From assembly GCF_002487355.1 (NCBI RefSeq), contig NZ_NTMG01000051.1:1-42752 (forward strand): a stretch of DNA of 42,752 nt, written 5' to 3'. The notes below the pieces were generated by a model that worked only from the letters and a program-made list of their open reading frames with translations, had not been told where the DNA came from and did no database searches. Every line of letters starts with the position of its first letter. Position 1 is the first letter of the stretch. The translations under genes were made by a program, and so were the position numbers. This document shows, piece by piece, positions 33,296-40,939 of the stretch. Origin of the DNA: Candidatus Methanoperedens sp. BLZ2 (GTDB lineage Archaea > Halobacteriota > Methanosarcinia > Methanosarcinales > Methanoperedenaceae).

Positions 33296-34378
33296 TCAGG
33301 GTATGATCTCGCACCCATTATTGAATTCCGGATAGTCAAAATCCGATTTTTCAATAACTCCAGCATAAATAAGCTCTTGAATTTGCGGCAAAGCATCCTG
33401 TAATTCCTTTACCAGGTATCGGACGGTGCTGCATATCATTTCATATCCGTTTTCTCTTAGCAGCTGCTGCGACCGGTTAACAAAAAGGCATCTACCTCCA
33501 CAAATCCGAAAAATATCGCATGATGTGCAGGGTTCACCAACTTCTGCTTTACCAGGAAGAGATGACGGGACATCATCGTATATTGATCCTATGACTGAAA
33601 AATCAAAATCAATTGAAACCGGACAGGCAGAAATCCTGCCATCTGGCATTATTGTAAAAAAATCGGTTCCGGAACCGCATCGAAGGTGCGAATCCGTACC
33701 ATTAAGAAGAGAATTCATCACACCTATAAATGGTACGATCCCGGCAACCTGGCCAGTTCTCTCCATCTTAGACACCCACCATTTAATAAGTGAAGAGATC
33801 CCGGAATTATAAGAGTTTATCCACTCCTGAAGGCCGGGCACTGTATGTTCCCATGCTTCCCAGAACATTTCAAAATCAAGCTGCCAGTGAACATGGTCAA
33901 AACCCGGCTGGGTAAGAAGATGCATGACATTTTCATAAATATCAGTCCCCTGAGCCACGGTCATCCTGGCGACAAGGTCTCCTGCAAATTCCCTTTGCCT
34001 GATCAGCTTTATATTATCCATGATCCTGTCATAGACTCCTGTACCACGCGCCCTGTCTGTCACATTTTTTGTCCCATCTATTGATAGCAGGATCGAATGG
34101 AACTTTTTTAAATAATGATATTTTAGTTTATTAAGGAGAAGACCATTAGTCTGGATAACAAATCTTGCGGACAATGAATCTATGATCTGTTCCATAGTTC
34201 CAATGCGAAGGAGAGGCTCTCCCCCATAGAATTCAAGTATTGGTTTTTCATCAAGAGAAATGAACTGTTTAAGTTCGTCTATTGAGTACTGGATCTCCCC
34301 GGGTAATGAATCGCTTCCCCCTCCGCAATATTCGCATTTGAGGTTGCAGTCTTTGGTCAGGATTATATGGTAATGCAT
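33296..34378 (-). CDS. Radical SAM/SPASM protein, putative peptide-modifying type
   Basis: A 360-residue radical SAM enzyme. The SAM cluster is C11-x3-C15-x2-C18 (CNLKCEYC), followed by FYGGEPLL and the IQTNGLLL strand. The C-terminal SPASM region binds further clusters: LRCGSGTDFFTIMPDGRISACP, then GEPCTSCDIFRICGGRCLF. This arrangement is that of archaeal peptide-modifying enzymes of the AF1577/Mhun_1560-like groups (recalled, not searched). No obvious Cys-rich precursor peptide is next to it. It begins 94 bases downstream of a TrmB-like regulator on the same strand. Substrate unknown. Confidence 0.88.
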   Translation of the reverse strand: MHYHIILTKDCNLKCEYCGGGSDSLPGEIQYSIDELKQFISLDEKPILEFYGGEPLLRIGTMEQIIDSLSARFVIQTNGLLLNKLKYHYLKKFHSILLSIDGTKNVTDRARGTGVYDRIMDNIKLIRQREFAGDLVARMTVAQGTDIYENVMHLLTQPGFDHVHWQLDFEMFWEAWEHTVPGLQEWINSYNSGISSLIKWWVSKMERTGQVAGIVPFIGVMNSLLNGTDSHLRCGSGTDFFTIMPDGRISACPVSIDFDFSVIGSIYDDVPSSLPGKAEVGEPCTSCDIFRICGGRCLFVNRSQQLLRENGYEMICSTVRYLVKELQDALPQIQELIYAGVIEKSDFDYPEFNNGCEIIP

Positions 34379-34472
34379 GGATATTCTTGATTATCCATTC
34401 AAAAGATAGCTCTTATGCCTTTCAAACTTTAAAATTATTAAAAAAGAAAAGAATTCACCAAACAGGGATTTT

Positions 34473-34847
34473 TTATTTGGTCAATTCCTTCAAGCGCTTT
34501 ATGCTTGCCATCATTGCCTGTGATTCTTTTTTCTTCTGTGTTTCAAGATGTTCAATGATGGCTTCAATGTCTGTTTTTAGTTGATATATCTTATATGGTC
34601 TGCCTTTTCCAGGTTTTTTCTCCTCTCTTTCTGCTATCCAGCCCAACTCTTCAAGCTCGCGCATAGCTATGCTAACCTCGGGTTGTCTAAGATCGGAGCC
34701 CATTTCAAGATCCCTGGAAGTTACATCCTTAACGTTTTTCAAATAAGTAAGTACTTTTGCAACATTTCTTTTTAATCCCAGCTCAATAAGTGTATCGGCA
34801 AACTCTTCATCCGCTTTGTCAAGAACATTAACTGAAAGACTTTTCAT
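34473..34847 (-). CDS. TrmB-like winged-helix transcriptional regulator
   Basis: A 124-residue DNA-binding protein. The helix-turn-helix reads NVAKVLTYLKNVKDVTSRDL then GSDLRQPEVSIAMRELEELG, followed by a wing with GKGRPYKIYQLK and a C-terminal coiled coil. The family is the archaeal predicted-regulator group related to TrmB/TFE-type winged helices. It has a clear AAGGTGA ribosome site 6 bases upstream and a TATA-like element at 34881-34888. It precedes the radical SAM gene and could control it, but a T-rich run between them suggests separate transcripts. Confidence 0.87.
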   Translation of the reverse strand: MKSLSVNVLDKADEEFADTLIELGLKRNVAKVLTYLKNVKDVTSRDLEMGSDLRQPEVSIAMRELEELGWIAEREEKKPGKGRPYKIYQLKTDIEAIIEHLETQKKKESQAMMASIKRLKELTK

Positions 34848-34880
34848 AACATTTCACCTTATCTTTAAATGTGGTCATTA

Positions 34881-34888
34881 AATATAAA
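34881..34888 (-). promoter_or_regulatory. Probable box A (TATA) promoter for the regulator gene
   Basis: On the minus strand this reads TTTATATT within GATTTATATTTAATG, about 34 bases before the ATG at 34847. This predicts a leader of roughly 10 bases containing the AAGGTGA ribosome site. The wider 247-base spacer (34848-35094) is very AT-rich and shows no gene. Confidence 0.45.
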
Positions 34889-35094
34889 TCTTCCGTTTAA
34901 ATATATTGTATATAAGAAAAGTATTTATAATTAAAAGCTGCAAAAAAAAATTATACCCAATAAGGGTAGACTTAGTCTCATAAGTATAAACTCATCATAA
35001 TTATAAACATCATATTTAAGTGAGAGCAAAAAAAGTCAATTTAATATTATACTGGAATTTTTTATAAAAAAAGTATTATGTAAGAACAAAGTCC

Positions 35095-36252
35095 TTATGC
35101 GACATCGATATGCCTGTAAAGAGTATCCCTCTGTTGCGGCAATCTGTTCATTTGTTTTATCAATATCTCAAACTCAGAAGGCGCCATATACTCACCACTT
35201 GTAGACCCGGCGCTTTTTGATATCTGTTCTTCCATCAATGTCCCGCCAAGGTCGTTCGCTCCGCATGTCAGGGCACTTTGTGCAAGTTCCCTGCCAAGTT
35301 TTACCCAGCTTGCCTGGATATTCCTGACAGATGGATAAAGAATTACCCTGGCAAGGGCGTGTAGTTTCAAATCTTCAATTCCCCGGGAAACTCTTTTGCC
35401 CATTCCAAGTATATTATTGGAAGGCATAAAAGGAAGCGGCACAAATTCAGTGAAACCGCCTGTTTTTTTCTGGATATCCCTTATCAACATTATATGTTCG
35501 ATCCGTTCCTGCAATGTCTCAATATGCCCGTACATTATTGTTGCAGTTGTGGGTATCCCTGAATTATGGGCTGTCTTTATGACATCTATCCATTCATGCG
35601 CTGTAAGTTTATCAGGGCAGATTTTTTCCCTTACACGGTCAACGAGTATTTCGGCGGCCGTGCCGGGCATCGAACCAAGACCCGATCTTTTTAAATTTGA
35701 AATTGTTTCTTTATAACTCATATTGCTATTTTGCGAAGCATGATAAACTTCCATTGGAGAAAAAGCATGGATATGCATATCCGGGAATTCATTCTTAATA
35801 TTCTCAAGTATGTTGCAGTAATTAAAAACATCCCAATCAGGAAGAAGTCCTCCCTGGATACATACTTCAGTAGCATTGATCTTTGCAGCTTCTTTTGTCT
35901 TTTCAAGAATTTCAGAAATCGGCATGACATACCCTTCTTCTTTCTTGAATGCGCAGAATTTGCATGTACCGATGCACATATTTGTAAAATTTATATTCCT
36001 GTTGATGACATAGGTAACTTTATCCCCCGCGGTTTTTTTCCGAAGTTTGTCAGCAAGTGAAAATAAAATATCCGGATTATTTAAAAGCGTAAATGCATCA
36101 TCAATTGTGCAATTTCCTGCCTCGATGCGTTCTGTGCTGTCATCACAAATCTTTCGTAATTCCTGTTTGGTCTGCAATTTTTGAATATTACCACCAGAAT
36201 TTGCAGTTTTAATGAGATACTTACTTATAAGTTTTCCGAAATCCTTCTGCAT
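35095..36252 (-). CDS. cofH: FO synthase subunit 2
   Basis: A 385-residue radical SAM enzyme. With CofG it makes 7,8-didemethyl-8-hydroxy-5-deazariboflavin (FO), the chromophore of coenzyme F420, joining tyrosine to a ribityl-diaminouracil. Cluster motif CIGTCKFCAF; further hallmarks CIQGGLLPDWDVFNY, PGTAAEILVDRVR and the C-terminal GANDLGGTLMEEQISKSAGS. The start is unsettled: the frame is open to GTG 36288 (AAAGGATGG upstream), but that overlaps cofG by 68 bases; ATG 36252 overlaps by 32 bases, and TTG 36177 lies after the cofG stop. Operon with cofG. Confidence 0.95.
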   Translation of the reverse strand: MQKDFGKLISKYLIKTANSGGNIQKLQTKQELRKICDDSTERIEAGNCTIDDAFTLLNNPDILFSLADKLRKKTAGDKVTYVINRNINFTNMCIGTCKFCAFKKEEGYVMPISEILEKTKEAAKINATEVCIQGGLLPDWDVFNYCNILENIKNEFPDMHIHAFSPMEVYHASQNSNMSYKETISNLKRSGLGSMPGTAAEILVDRVREKICPDKLTAHEWIDVIKTAHNSGIPTTATIMYGHIETLQERIEHIMLIRDIQKKTGGFTEFVPLPFMPSNNILGMGKRVSRGIEDLKLHALARVILYPSVRNIQASWVKLGRELAQSALTCGANDLGGTLMEEQISKSAGSTSGEYMAPSEFEILIKQMNRLPQQRDTLYRHIDVA

Positions 36253-37213
36253 CAGAAAGACGGTGCAATAGATCCTTGATATCTTCACTGTACCATCCTT
36301 TTTTTACATATCCGGGATATATGGGCAGGCGTTCGCGAAGGGGAACATCCACCATTGCCTGTAATTCAAGATAATTCGGCCATGGCGCCCCGGGATTAAT
36401 AAAATCGATGGTTTCCGGCGATATGCCCCCAAGATCGCCTGCGCCGCATTTCACCAGATCCCGGGGAGGAATAAGATTGGGCGGCACCTGTATGGTTATT
36501 TCCGATGGGAGCAGCTTACGTGCCATCTTTACCGTCCGTATCATCTCATCTAATCCCGGAGCAGCACATGCTGCCATTCTGGTTCCCTGTTTGGGGATAA
36601 AATTCTGGATTATGATTTCCTGGATATGCCCGAATTCTTCATGTAAGTCTTTTATTTTACTGATCGAGCGCATCCGTTCTTCCCATGTTTCACCTATCCC
36701 CACCAGTATCCCTGTCGTGAACGGGATTTTGAGTTCTCCTGCATATTCAATAGTCTTAATGCGAGGCCTGGGATTCTTTCCGGCGCAGCCCTCATGTCCT
36801 TTGATATCTGCAAGGGTCTCAAGCATCAGTCCCATGCTTGCATTATATGGTTTTAATTTTTCAAATTCCGACATTCCAAGTATGCCTGGATTGCTGTGAG
36901 GTAAAAGGCCAAGATTGATCGAAAGTTTGCACAGGTCAAGAAGATAATCGATTATATCCTCATAACCAAATTCCAAAAGCCATTCCCTGAACCCCGGAAC
37001 TTCCCCGGGACGCTCCCCAAATGTGAAAAGCGCCTCAGAGCATCCCGCGCGCGCGCCTTTTAAAAGTATATCCTTAACTTCGTCGGGTGAGAGAAGTTTT
37101 GCTTCGGGATGATACATCTCGCGCCTGAACCCGCAATATCCGCATTTGTTCCTGCAGATATTAGTAAGAGGAATGAATACATTTCGCGAGAAAGTGACAA
37201 AAGGCAAAGACAT
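36221..37213 (-). CDS. cofG: FO synthase subunit 1
   Basis: A 330-residue radical SAM enzyme that acts with CofH to form FO for coenzyme F420. Cluster Cys at 20, 24 and 27 (CRNKCGYCGF), then EALFTFGERPGEV and LPHSNPGILG, followed by PNLIPPRDLVKCGAGDLGGI near the C-terminus, all as expected. The ATG at 37213 begins the product MSLPFVTFSRNVFIPLT; the ribosome site (AAGG) is unusually close. Upstream are repeated TGACCT half-sites. Its 3' end overlaps the likely start of cofH. Confidence 0.96.
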   Translation of the reverse strand: MSLPFVTFSRNVFIPLTNICRNKCGYCGFRREMYHPEAKLLSPDEVKDILLKGARAGCSEALFTFGERPGEVPGFREWLLEFGYEDIIDYLLDLCKLSINLGLLPHSNPGILGMSEFEKLKPYNASMGLMLETLADIKGHEGCAGKNPRPRIKTIEYAGELKIPFTTGILVGIGETWEERMRSISKIKDLHEEFGHIQEIIIQNFIPKQGTRMAACAAPGLDEMIRTVKMARKLLPSEITIQVPPNLIPPRDLVKCGAGDLGGISPETIDFINPGAPWPNYLELQAMVDVPLRERLPIYPGYVKKGWYSEDIKDLLHRLSDAEGFRKTYK

Positions 37214-37214
37214 A

Positions 37215-37258
37215 GACCTTAATTAGGTCATATTATACATAATCATATATGCTGACCT
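37215..37258. promoter_or_regulatory. Repeated GACCT/AGGTC half-sites upstream of cofG
   Basis: GACCT at 37215-37219 and AGGTC at 37225-37229 form an inverted pair around AT-rich DNA, and a further TGACCT lies at 37253-37258, opposite to AGGTCA at 37225-37230. The intervening DNA is the AT-rich probable promoter of cofG on the minus strand. The arrangement resembles an operator for a dimeric regulator; no regulator is assigned. Confidence 0.35.
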
Positions 37259-37310
37259 CTTTTAAAAAATATACATTGAACCCATTGAGTGAGTTCAATG
37301 CCTTTCGCGC

Positions 37311-38759
37311 CTAAGCCGTGCTTGTAGAACCAGATACAGGTCTCATCCACATATCTGATATGCTGGAAAACATATCCGTATATGCTCTGGCTGCTTTCTT
37401 TACAGGTTCCACCACAGGTTTTATCGGACTCATTACAGGTACATACGTAAAGAAATCATCAAAAGCCCTTTCATACATACTTACCCAGGAGTTATAGGTA
37501 TTCAGGTTAACCTCCATAATCTTCGTAAAACTATCAGTTATCTCCTTTGAAGCGGATCTGACAGACTCGATATTGAATAGCCTGTCATAGGTATTCCTGT
37601 ACGTATCGATCCACAGGTCATAAAATTCCTTGTATGCTTCCGGTCTGGCTTCTCCCCTGGATAGCTCTGCCATTTTTTCGGAAAACGATGGCATTGAATC
37701 AACCCATGGGCGGAATAAATGCTGGTAGGAATCATTCCAGAGTTTTGCTATCTGTGCAAAGTTCCTGAAATAGATATTTGGCATGCCTCCATAGTTCTCA
37801 AAGATAACTGCTGTACTTCCCTTAGTCGGCATTTCGATAAAATCCTGGAATATTTTTTCGTACGTTCTTGTCCACGTATTATAGAGTTCTCTATATTTCC
37901 CTGGATCAGGTGTGCCCTGGAGCAATTCCTGCGTCATCCTGGAATTCTCATCTAACAGGTCAATCCATGATTGGAAGAGATTTTTTGATTCCTCTGCGCT
38001 TTCCTTCAGTTTCTCAAGTGTTTCTTTATCAAACTGCTGCGTCATGCCCGGATAAAGTTTACCAAAGGTGTTCTGGTACGTCCTGATCCATTCATCATAG
38101 AATGACTTATAATTCTCAGGTGTAGCATTTATTGAGAGTTCAGCCGCCTTACTGTACAGCTCTACTGTGGATTCAATCCATGGCTTTTGCAGGTTAGTTG
38201 AGAAGTCCTCTACTATTCTTGAAACTGCGGCATAGCTACCTGACATTACCTGAGAGATATCTCTCTTTTCTTCACCTTCTTTTTTCACCTCTTTTGCCCG
38301 CCTCTCTTGCTCCGTTATGGAAATGATCTCTTCAATATTCTTTCCTTCTTTTAATAGCTCTTGTATCGGTTTATTATATAGGCTTTCAGTCTGTCTTTCC
38401 TGTTCATACCTTTCCTGCTCTTCTCTATAACGTCTCTCCTGGTCTTCCGGACTTGGTCTTTCTATTATTGTTCTTCTCTCTTCCCACCAAGAAGATGTAG
38501 ATGTTGGGATATCCCTGCGAGCCTCTGTCTTGAAAACTTCTTTTCCTTCTTCGCTTTCTACCCCTATTGGTTCCTCAGATTCGCTCTCTACCCCTATTGG
38601 TTCCTCAGATTCGTATTTCTCTTCTTCGAATCTTTCCGGCTCTTGAGGTCCTTCTGTTATGTATCCTTCCCCCTTCTCTTGTTCTAATCTTTCCTGTTCT
38701 TCTCTGTAATGCTTTTCCTGATCTTCCAGTCTTGGTCTTTCAATTCTTCTTCGGGCCAT
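37311..38759 (-). CDS. phaE: PhaE-like class III polyhydroxyalkanoate synthase subunit
   Basis: A 482-residue cytoplasmic protein. The C-terminal ~330 residues match the PhaE pattern: repeated aromatic-rich helices such as YKSFYDEWIRTYQNTFGKLY, YRELYNTWTRTYEKIF and YKEFYDLWIDTYRNTYDRLF, with SWVSMYERAFDDFF near the end. PhaE activates PhaC in class III PHA synthases. The first ~150 residues are a charged, disordered or coiled-coil region with repeats of R-P-x-x-E-D-Q-E-(K/R) and EEPIGVESE. ATG 38759 is chosen because AGGGAG lies ~10 bases upstream; the frame is open to 38810. No phaC is in the window. PHA synthesis is reported for Methanoperedens, which supports the call. Confidence 0.8.
   Translation of the reverse strand: MARRRIERPRLEDQEKHYREEQERLEQEKGEGYITEGPQEPERFEEEKYESEEPIGVESESEEPIGVESEEGKEVFKTEARRDIPTSTSSWWEERRTIIERPSPEDQERRYREEQERYEQERQTESLYNKPIQELLKEGKNIEEIISITEQERRAKEVKKEGEEKRDISQVMSGSYAAVSRIVEDFSTNLQKPWIESTVELYSKAAELSINATPENYKSFYDEWIRTYQNTFGKLYPGMTQQFDKETLEKLKESAEESKNLFQSWIDLLDENSRMTQELLQGTPDPGKYRELYNTWTRTYEKIFQDFIEMPTKGSTAVIFENYGGMPNIYFRNFAQIAKLWNDSYQHLFRPWVDSMPSFSEKMAELSRGEARPEAYKEFYDLWIDTYRNTYDRLFNIESVRSASKEITDSFTKIMEVNLNTYNSWVSMYERAFDDFFTYVPVMSPIKPVVEPVKKAARAYTDMFSSISDMWMRPVSGSTSTA
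38551..38610. repeat. 30-bp tandem duplication inside the phaE-like gene
   Basis: Two adjacent 30-base units (38551-38580 and 38581-38610) differ at only one base (TCGCTTTCTACC... against TCGCTCTCTACC...). They encode a 10-residue repeat (EEPIGVESES-like) in the disordered N-terminal region. The near identity points to a recent replication-slippage event, probably variable between strains. Confidence 0.9.
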
Positions 38760-38908
38760 ACTATTCACACTCCCTTTAGTTACGTTATTGAGTTTAGTAT
38801 TATATAGCAATATTAGATAAGGATTACGGTTATGTTATGCCAGGAAGCGCTGTTACGGAAGCGTTAGTTTAAAGTAACCCAAGAGATATTTAACGTCACT
38901 TCCCTTGT

Positions 38909-38991
38909 GCGGGGATAACCAAGCGGCCAAAGGTGCAGGACTTAAGATCCTGTCTCGCAGGAGTTCGTGGGTTCAAATCCCATTCCCCGCA
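38909..38991 (+). tRNA. tRNA-Leu (anticodon TAA)
   Basis: An 83-base class II tRNA: acceptor GCGGGGA/TCCCCGC with discriminator A, anticodon stem CAGGA/TCCTG around CTTAAGA (anticodon TAA), long variable arm (TCTCGCAGGAGTTC) and T arm with GGTTCAAATC. CCA is not encoded. It marks the boundary between the cofGH/phaE region and an accessory-looking stretch. Confidence 0.95.
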
Positions 38992-39011
38992 TAATGATTT
39001 TCTTAATGATT

Positions 39012-39201
39012 TTAATAGAATTGAAAAATTGAATCTTTGATATCATCAGGAACTTCTATGCTGTGTTCCTCAATCAATTTGCTCACAATCAAAACAGAGG
39101 TCTTCAAATAATATATCCTCGAAGACTTTTCCCGCTCTTGCTATCTGCAAATTGCTTTTTGCCCTTTTCAACCATACTTTAGCCTTGGCTACGTTTTTCA
39201 T
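39012..39201 (-). pseudogene. Broken HEPN-domain (HepT-like) toxin gene
   Basis: A minus-strand ATG at 39201 overlaps the nucleotidyltransferase gene end by 23 bases, as in MntA-HepT modules, and reads MKNVAKAKVWLKRAKSNLQI then FEDILFEDLCFDCEQ, a clear HEPN N-terminus, but stops at 39070 after 43 codons. A shifted frame continues SKLIEEHSIEVPDDIKDSIF and stops at 39012. Intact relatives have ~30-40 residues between these parts (including AAEKALKA) and a longer C-terminus with the R-x4-6-H catalytic motif, both missing here. Interpretation: internal deletion plus early stop, so the toxin/RNase partner is inactive. Confidence 0.72.
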
Positions 39202-39499
39202 AAACCACCTTCCCATATTTTGAAATTTCTTTATATATCATGAAAGGATTATCTTTCAGTTCTTCGAAACGCTCCGGGGTTTCAACAATAATATCGATAG
39301 GTACTCCAACACCATAGAGAAACCTATAAATCTGCTGGGCAAGTTTTCTTCTATGCGAGACATCTTTTTTAATTACGCATATATCATAATCACTTTCTTT
39401 CTTATTATCGCCTCGCGCGCGTGAACCGAAAAGAATGATTTTATCAGGATTTATCGACCGGATTATAATTTCTATTGCTATATCAAGCGGGTTTGTCAT
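39179..39499 (-). CDS. MNT-domain nucleotidyltransferase (MntA-like antitoxin)
   Basis: A 106-residue minimal nucleotidyltransferase. The catalytic loop is LFGSRARGDNKKESDYDICV (GS-x10-D-x-D form), with the third Asp in VPIDIIVETPE. Such proteins pair with HEPN toxins and inactivate them, for example by AMP transfer to a Tyr. ATG 39499 is preferred because GAGG lies 9 bases upstream; ATG 39505 and TTG 39514 are in frame. The HEPN gene overlaps its 3' end but is broken, so the antitoxin-type gene has lost its partner here. Confidence 0.87.
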   Translation of the reverse strand: MTNPLDIAIEIIIRSINPDKIILFGSRARGDNKKESDYDICVIKKDVSHRRKLAQQIYRFLYGVGVPIDIIVETPERFEELKDNPFMIYKEISKYGKVVYEKRSQG

Positions 39500-39619
39500 T
39501 TTCATTTTCCTCAAATTGCTTCTTTAGATAATTAGGTATATTTTATGACCTGAATTCGTATGGCATTATAATGGTGATTTATATACATTATCTTTTTTAT
39601 CCCTGATACCTTAATAAAA

Positions 39620-39686
39620 GATGGGTGAGCCCATCCACCCGCCGCCCCTGCATCCCTAACGGCGCGATGGATTGGGGTATTGGGCG
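39620..39686. repeat. GC-rich intergenic repeat, copy A
   Basis: A GC-rich island within AT-rich spacer DNA (39515-39753). It has a perfect 6-bp hairpin GATGGG-TGAG-CCCATC (39620-39635) and, at 39649-39686, a segment starting TGCATCCCT and containing GATTGGGG and ATTGGGCG that matches copy B at 41770-41807 in the same orientation, roughly three quarters of positions by eye. No protein is evident. Probably a small non-coding repeat or RNA-like element. Confidence 0.45.
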
Positions 39687-39753
39687 AAGAATATACATCT
39701 CATACACATAACTATTTTAAATTTTAATATAATTTTATTAGAAGGATAATTAA

Positions 39754-39873
39754 ATGGACAGGTTGATTGTGTGGGAGTGTTATGGAAAAAAGTTATTCAA
39801 CCTGCCCTCAATATATTGTATGATTATAATTATACTTATATCTTGCGATTTAGTTCTTGTTAATGAGAAATGA
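39754..39873 (+). CDS. Possible 39-residue membrane peptide
   Basis: ATG at 39754 preceded by AGAAGGAT with 6 bases of spacing, and a TATA-like AT-rich stretch (TTTAATATAA) ~25-30 bases further upstream. The product starts MDRLIVWECYGKKLFN and has one hydrophobic stretch (YCMIIIILISCDLVLV), then a short charged end. No family recognised. An internal inverted repeat CAGGTTGA (39759-39766) / TCAACCTG (39797-39804) could instead mean a structured RNA. It lies opposite to, and ends 9 bases before, the deacetylase gene end. Confidence 0.35.
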   Translation: MDRLIVWECYGKKLFNLPSIYCMIIIILISCDLVLVNEK

Positions 39874-39881
39874 TACCTCTG

Positions 39882-40907
39882 TCAAGCATAGAACCTCCTG
39901 AGAAATTCTACAATTTTTTCAAAAATACTTTTTTCTGGTTCTTTTGTAATATTCTCCTGGTTATTTACTGCTACCCAACCACCACTGGATATTTGAATAT
40001 TAAGATCCGGTGTTTCAGCAGATTTTGGCGTGGCAACCTCTATTGGTTGTGTTTCAGCAGGTATATAGTATACTCTCTCAATAGTATAGTCGGACCTGGT
40101 ATTTTTTGGTGCTGCTGGAATACCAGCAACCGGAGAATTAGTGATTATTGGTACTACCCCAAAATAATCTGATAATGTACGTACATCAACATTTCTACTC
40201 TTTAGATAATTGCTGACCTTCTGAAAATCTGATGTCGTGAATTCTGTTTCTGCATTTGTAGCATTTGCAGACAGAGTATCTACTATCTTGTGGAATGCTA
40301 ATATCAATAATCCATTGGATGCAATTGTATTATCGATCTGATTTATAATTGTAGTATCATTGTCCTGTCCACCTATAACCTCATAACTCTTAAGGCTAAA
40401 TATATCCGGACTGCTCAAATTATAATGCATATTGTTTGTTGAAGCTTCAATTGTTCTTGCTGCAACATACCCGTTGGCTTTTAATGCTGCTATTACGTTA
40501 GAGTTATAGTCCCCATACGGGTACGCCAACAACATCGCACCTCCTGGATATCCATTTGCATTCAACCAGTCCTTACTTGCAGCCAATTCATAATTTAATG
40601 TTGTATTATTCGCTGTTGTGAGAGCTATATGCGAGTATGTATGGCTTGATATATCCCAGCCTGCCGCATATAATGTGTTTAATTGGGACCGCTGAGTAAA
40701 GTCTGACCATCCTCCTAATATTGGATCAATAATGACAAAGTCTACACCCTTTTGATTGTTAGCTTGCATTATTGGATATGCCTTATTATAAACAGACAAC
40801 CATCCATCATCAAATGTAATTATCACTGTTGGTCTTTCTGCTGCTCCCACCATAGTTAAAAACATTAAACAAATCGTAATTCCGATTAATATTTTTGTTT
40901 TACTCAT
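39882..40907 (-). CDS. Secreted polysaccharide deacetylase (NodB-like, CE4)
   Basis: A 341-residue exported enzyme that removes acetyl or similar groups from surface polysaccharide. Signal peptide: KTKILIGITICLMFLTMVGAAE. The NodB domain (~28-255) shows the TFDDGW motif, the metal-binding S-H-T-x-S-H (DISSHTYSH), the AYPYGDYN region and a late LAFHKI His. The last ~90 residues are a linker and a basic amphipathic helix (FEKIVEFLRRFYA) that may touch the membrane. It shares direction with the lipoprotein at 40940, 32 bases upstream, so they likely form an operon. Both are of a kind common in bacteria, so transfer from bacteria is plausible. Confidence 0.92.
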   Translation of the reverse strand: MSKTKILIGITICLMFLTMVGAAERPTVIITFDDGWLSVYNKAYPIMQANNQKGVDFVIIDPILGGWSDFTQRSQLNTLYAAGWDISSHTYSHIALTTANNTTLNYELAASKDWLNANGYPGGAMLLAYPYGDYNSNVIAALKANGYVAARTIEASTNNMHYNLSSPDIFSLKSYEVIGGQDNDTTIINQIDNTIASNGLLILAFHKIVDTLSANATNAETEFTTSDFQKVSNYLKSRNVDVRTLSDYFGVVPIITNSPVAGIPAAPKNTRSDYTIERVYYIPAETQPIEVATPKSAETPDLNIQISSGGWVAVNNQENITKEPEKSIFEKIVEFLRRFYA

Positions 40908-40939
40908 AAATCCGCCTATATTATTTTTATTTTAATATT

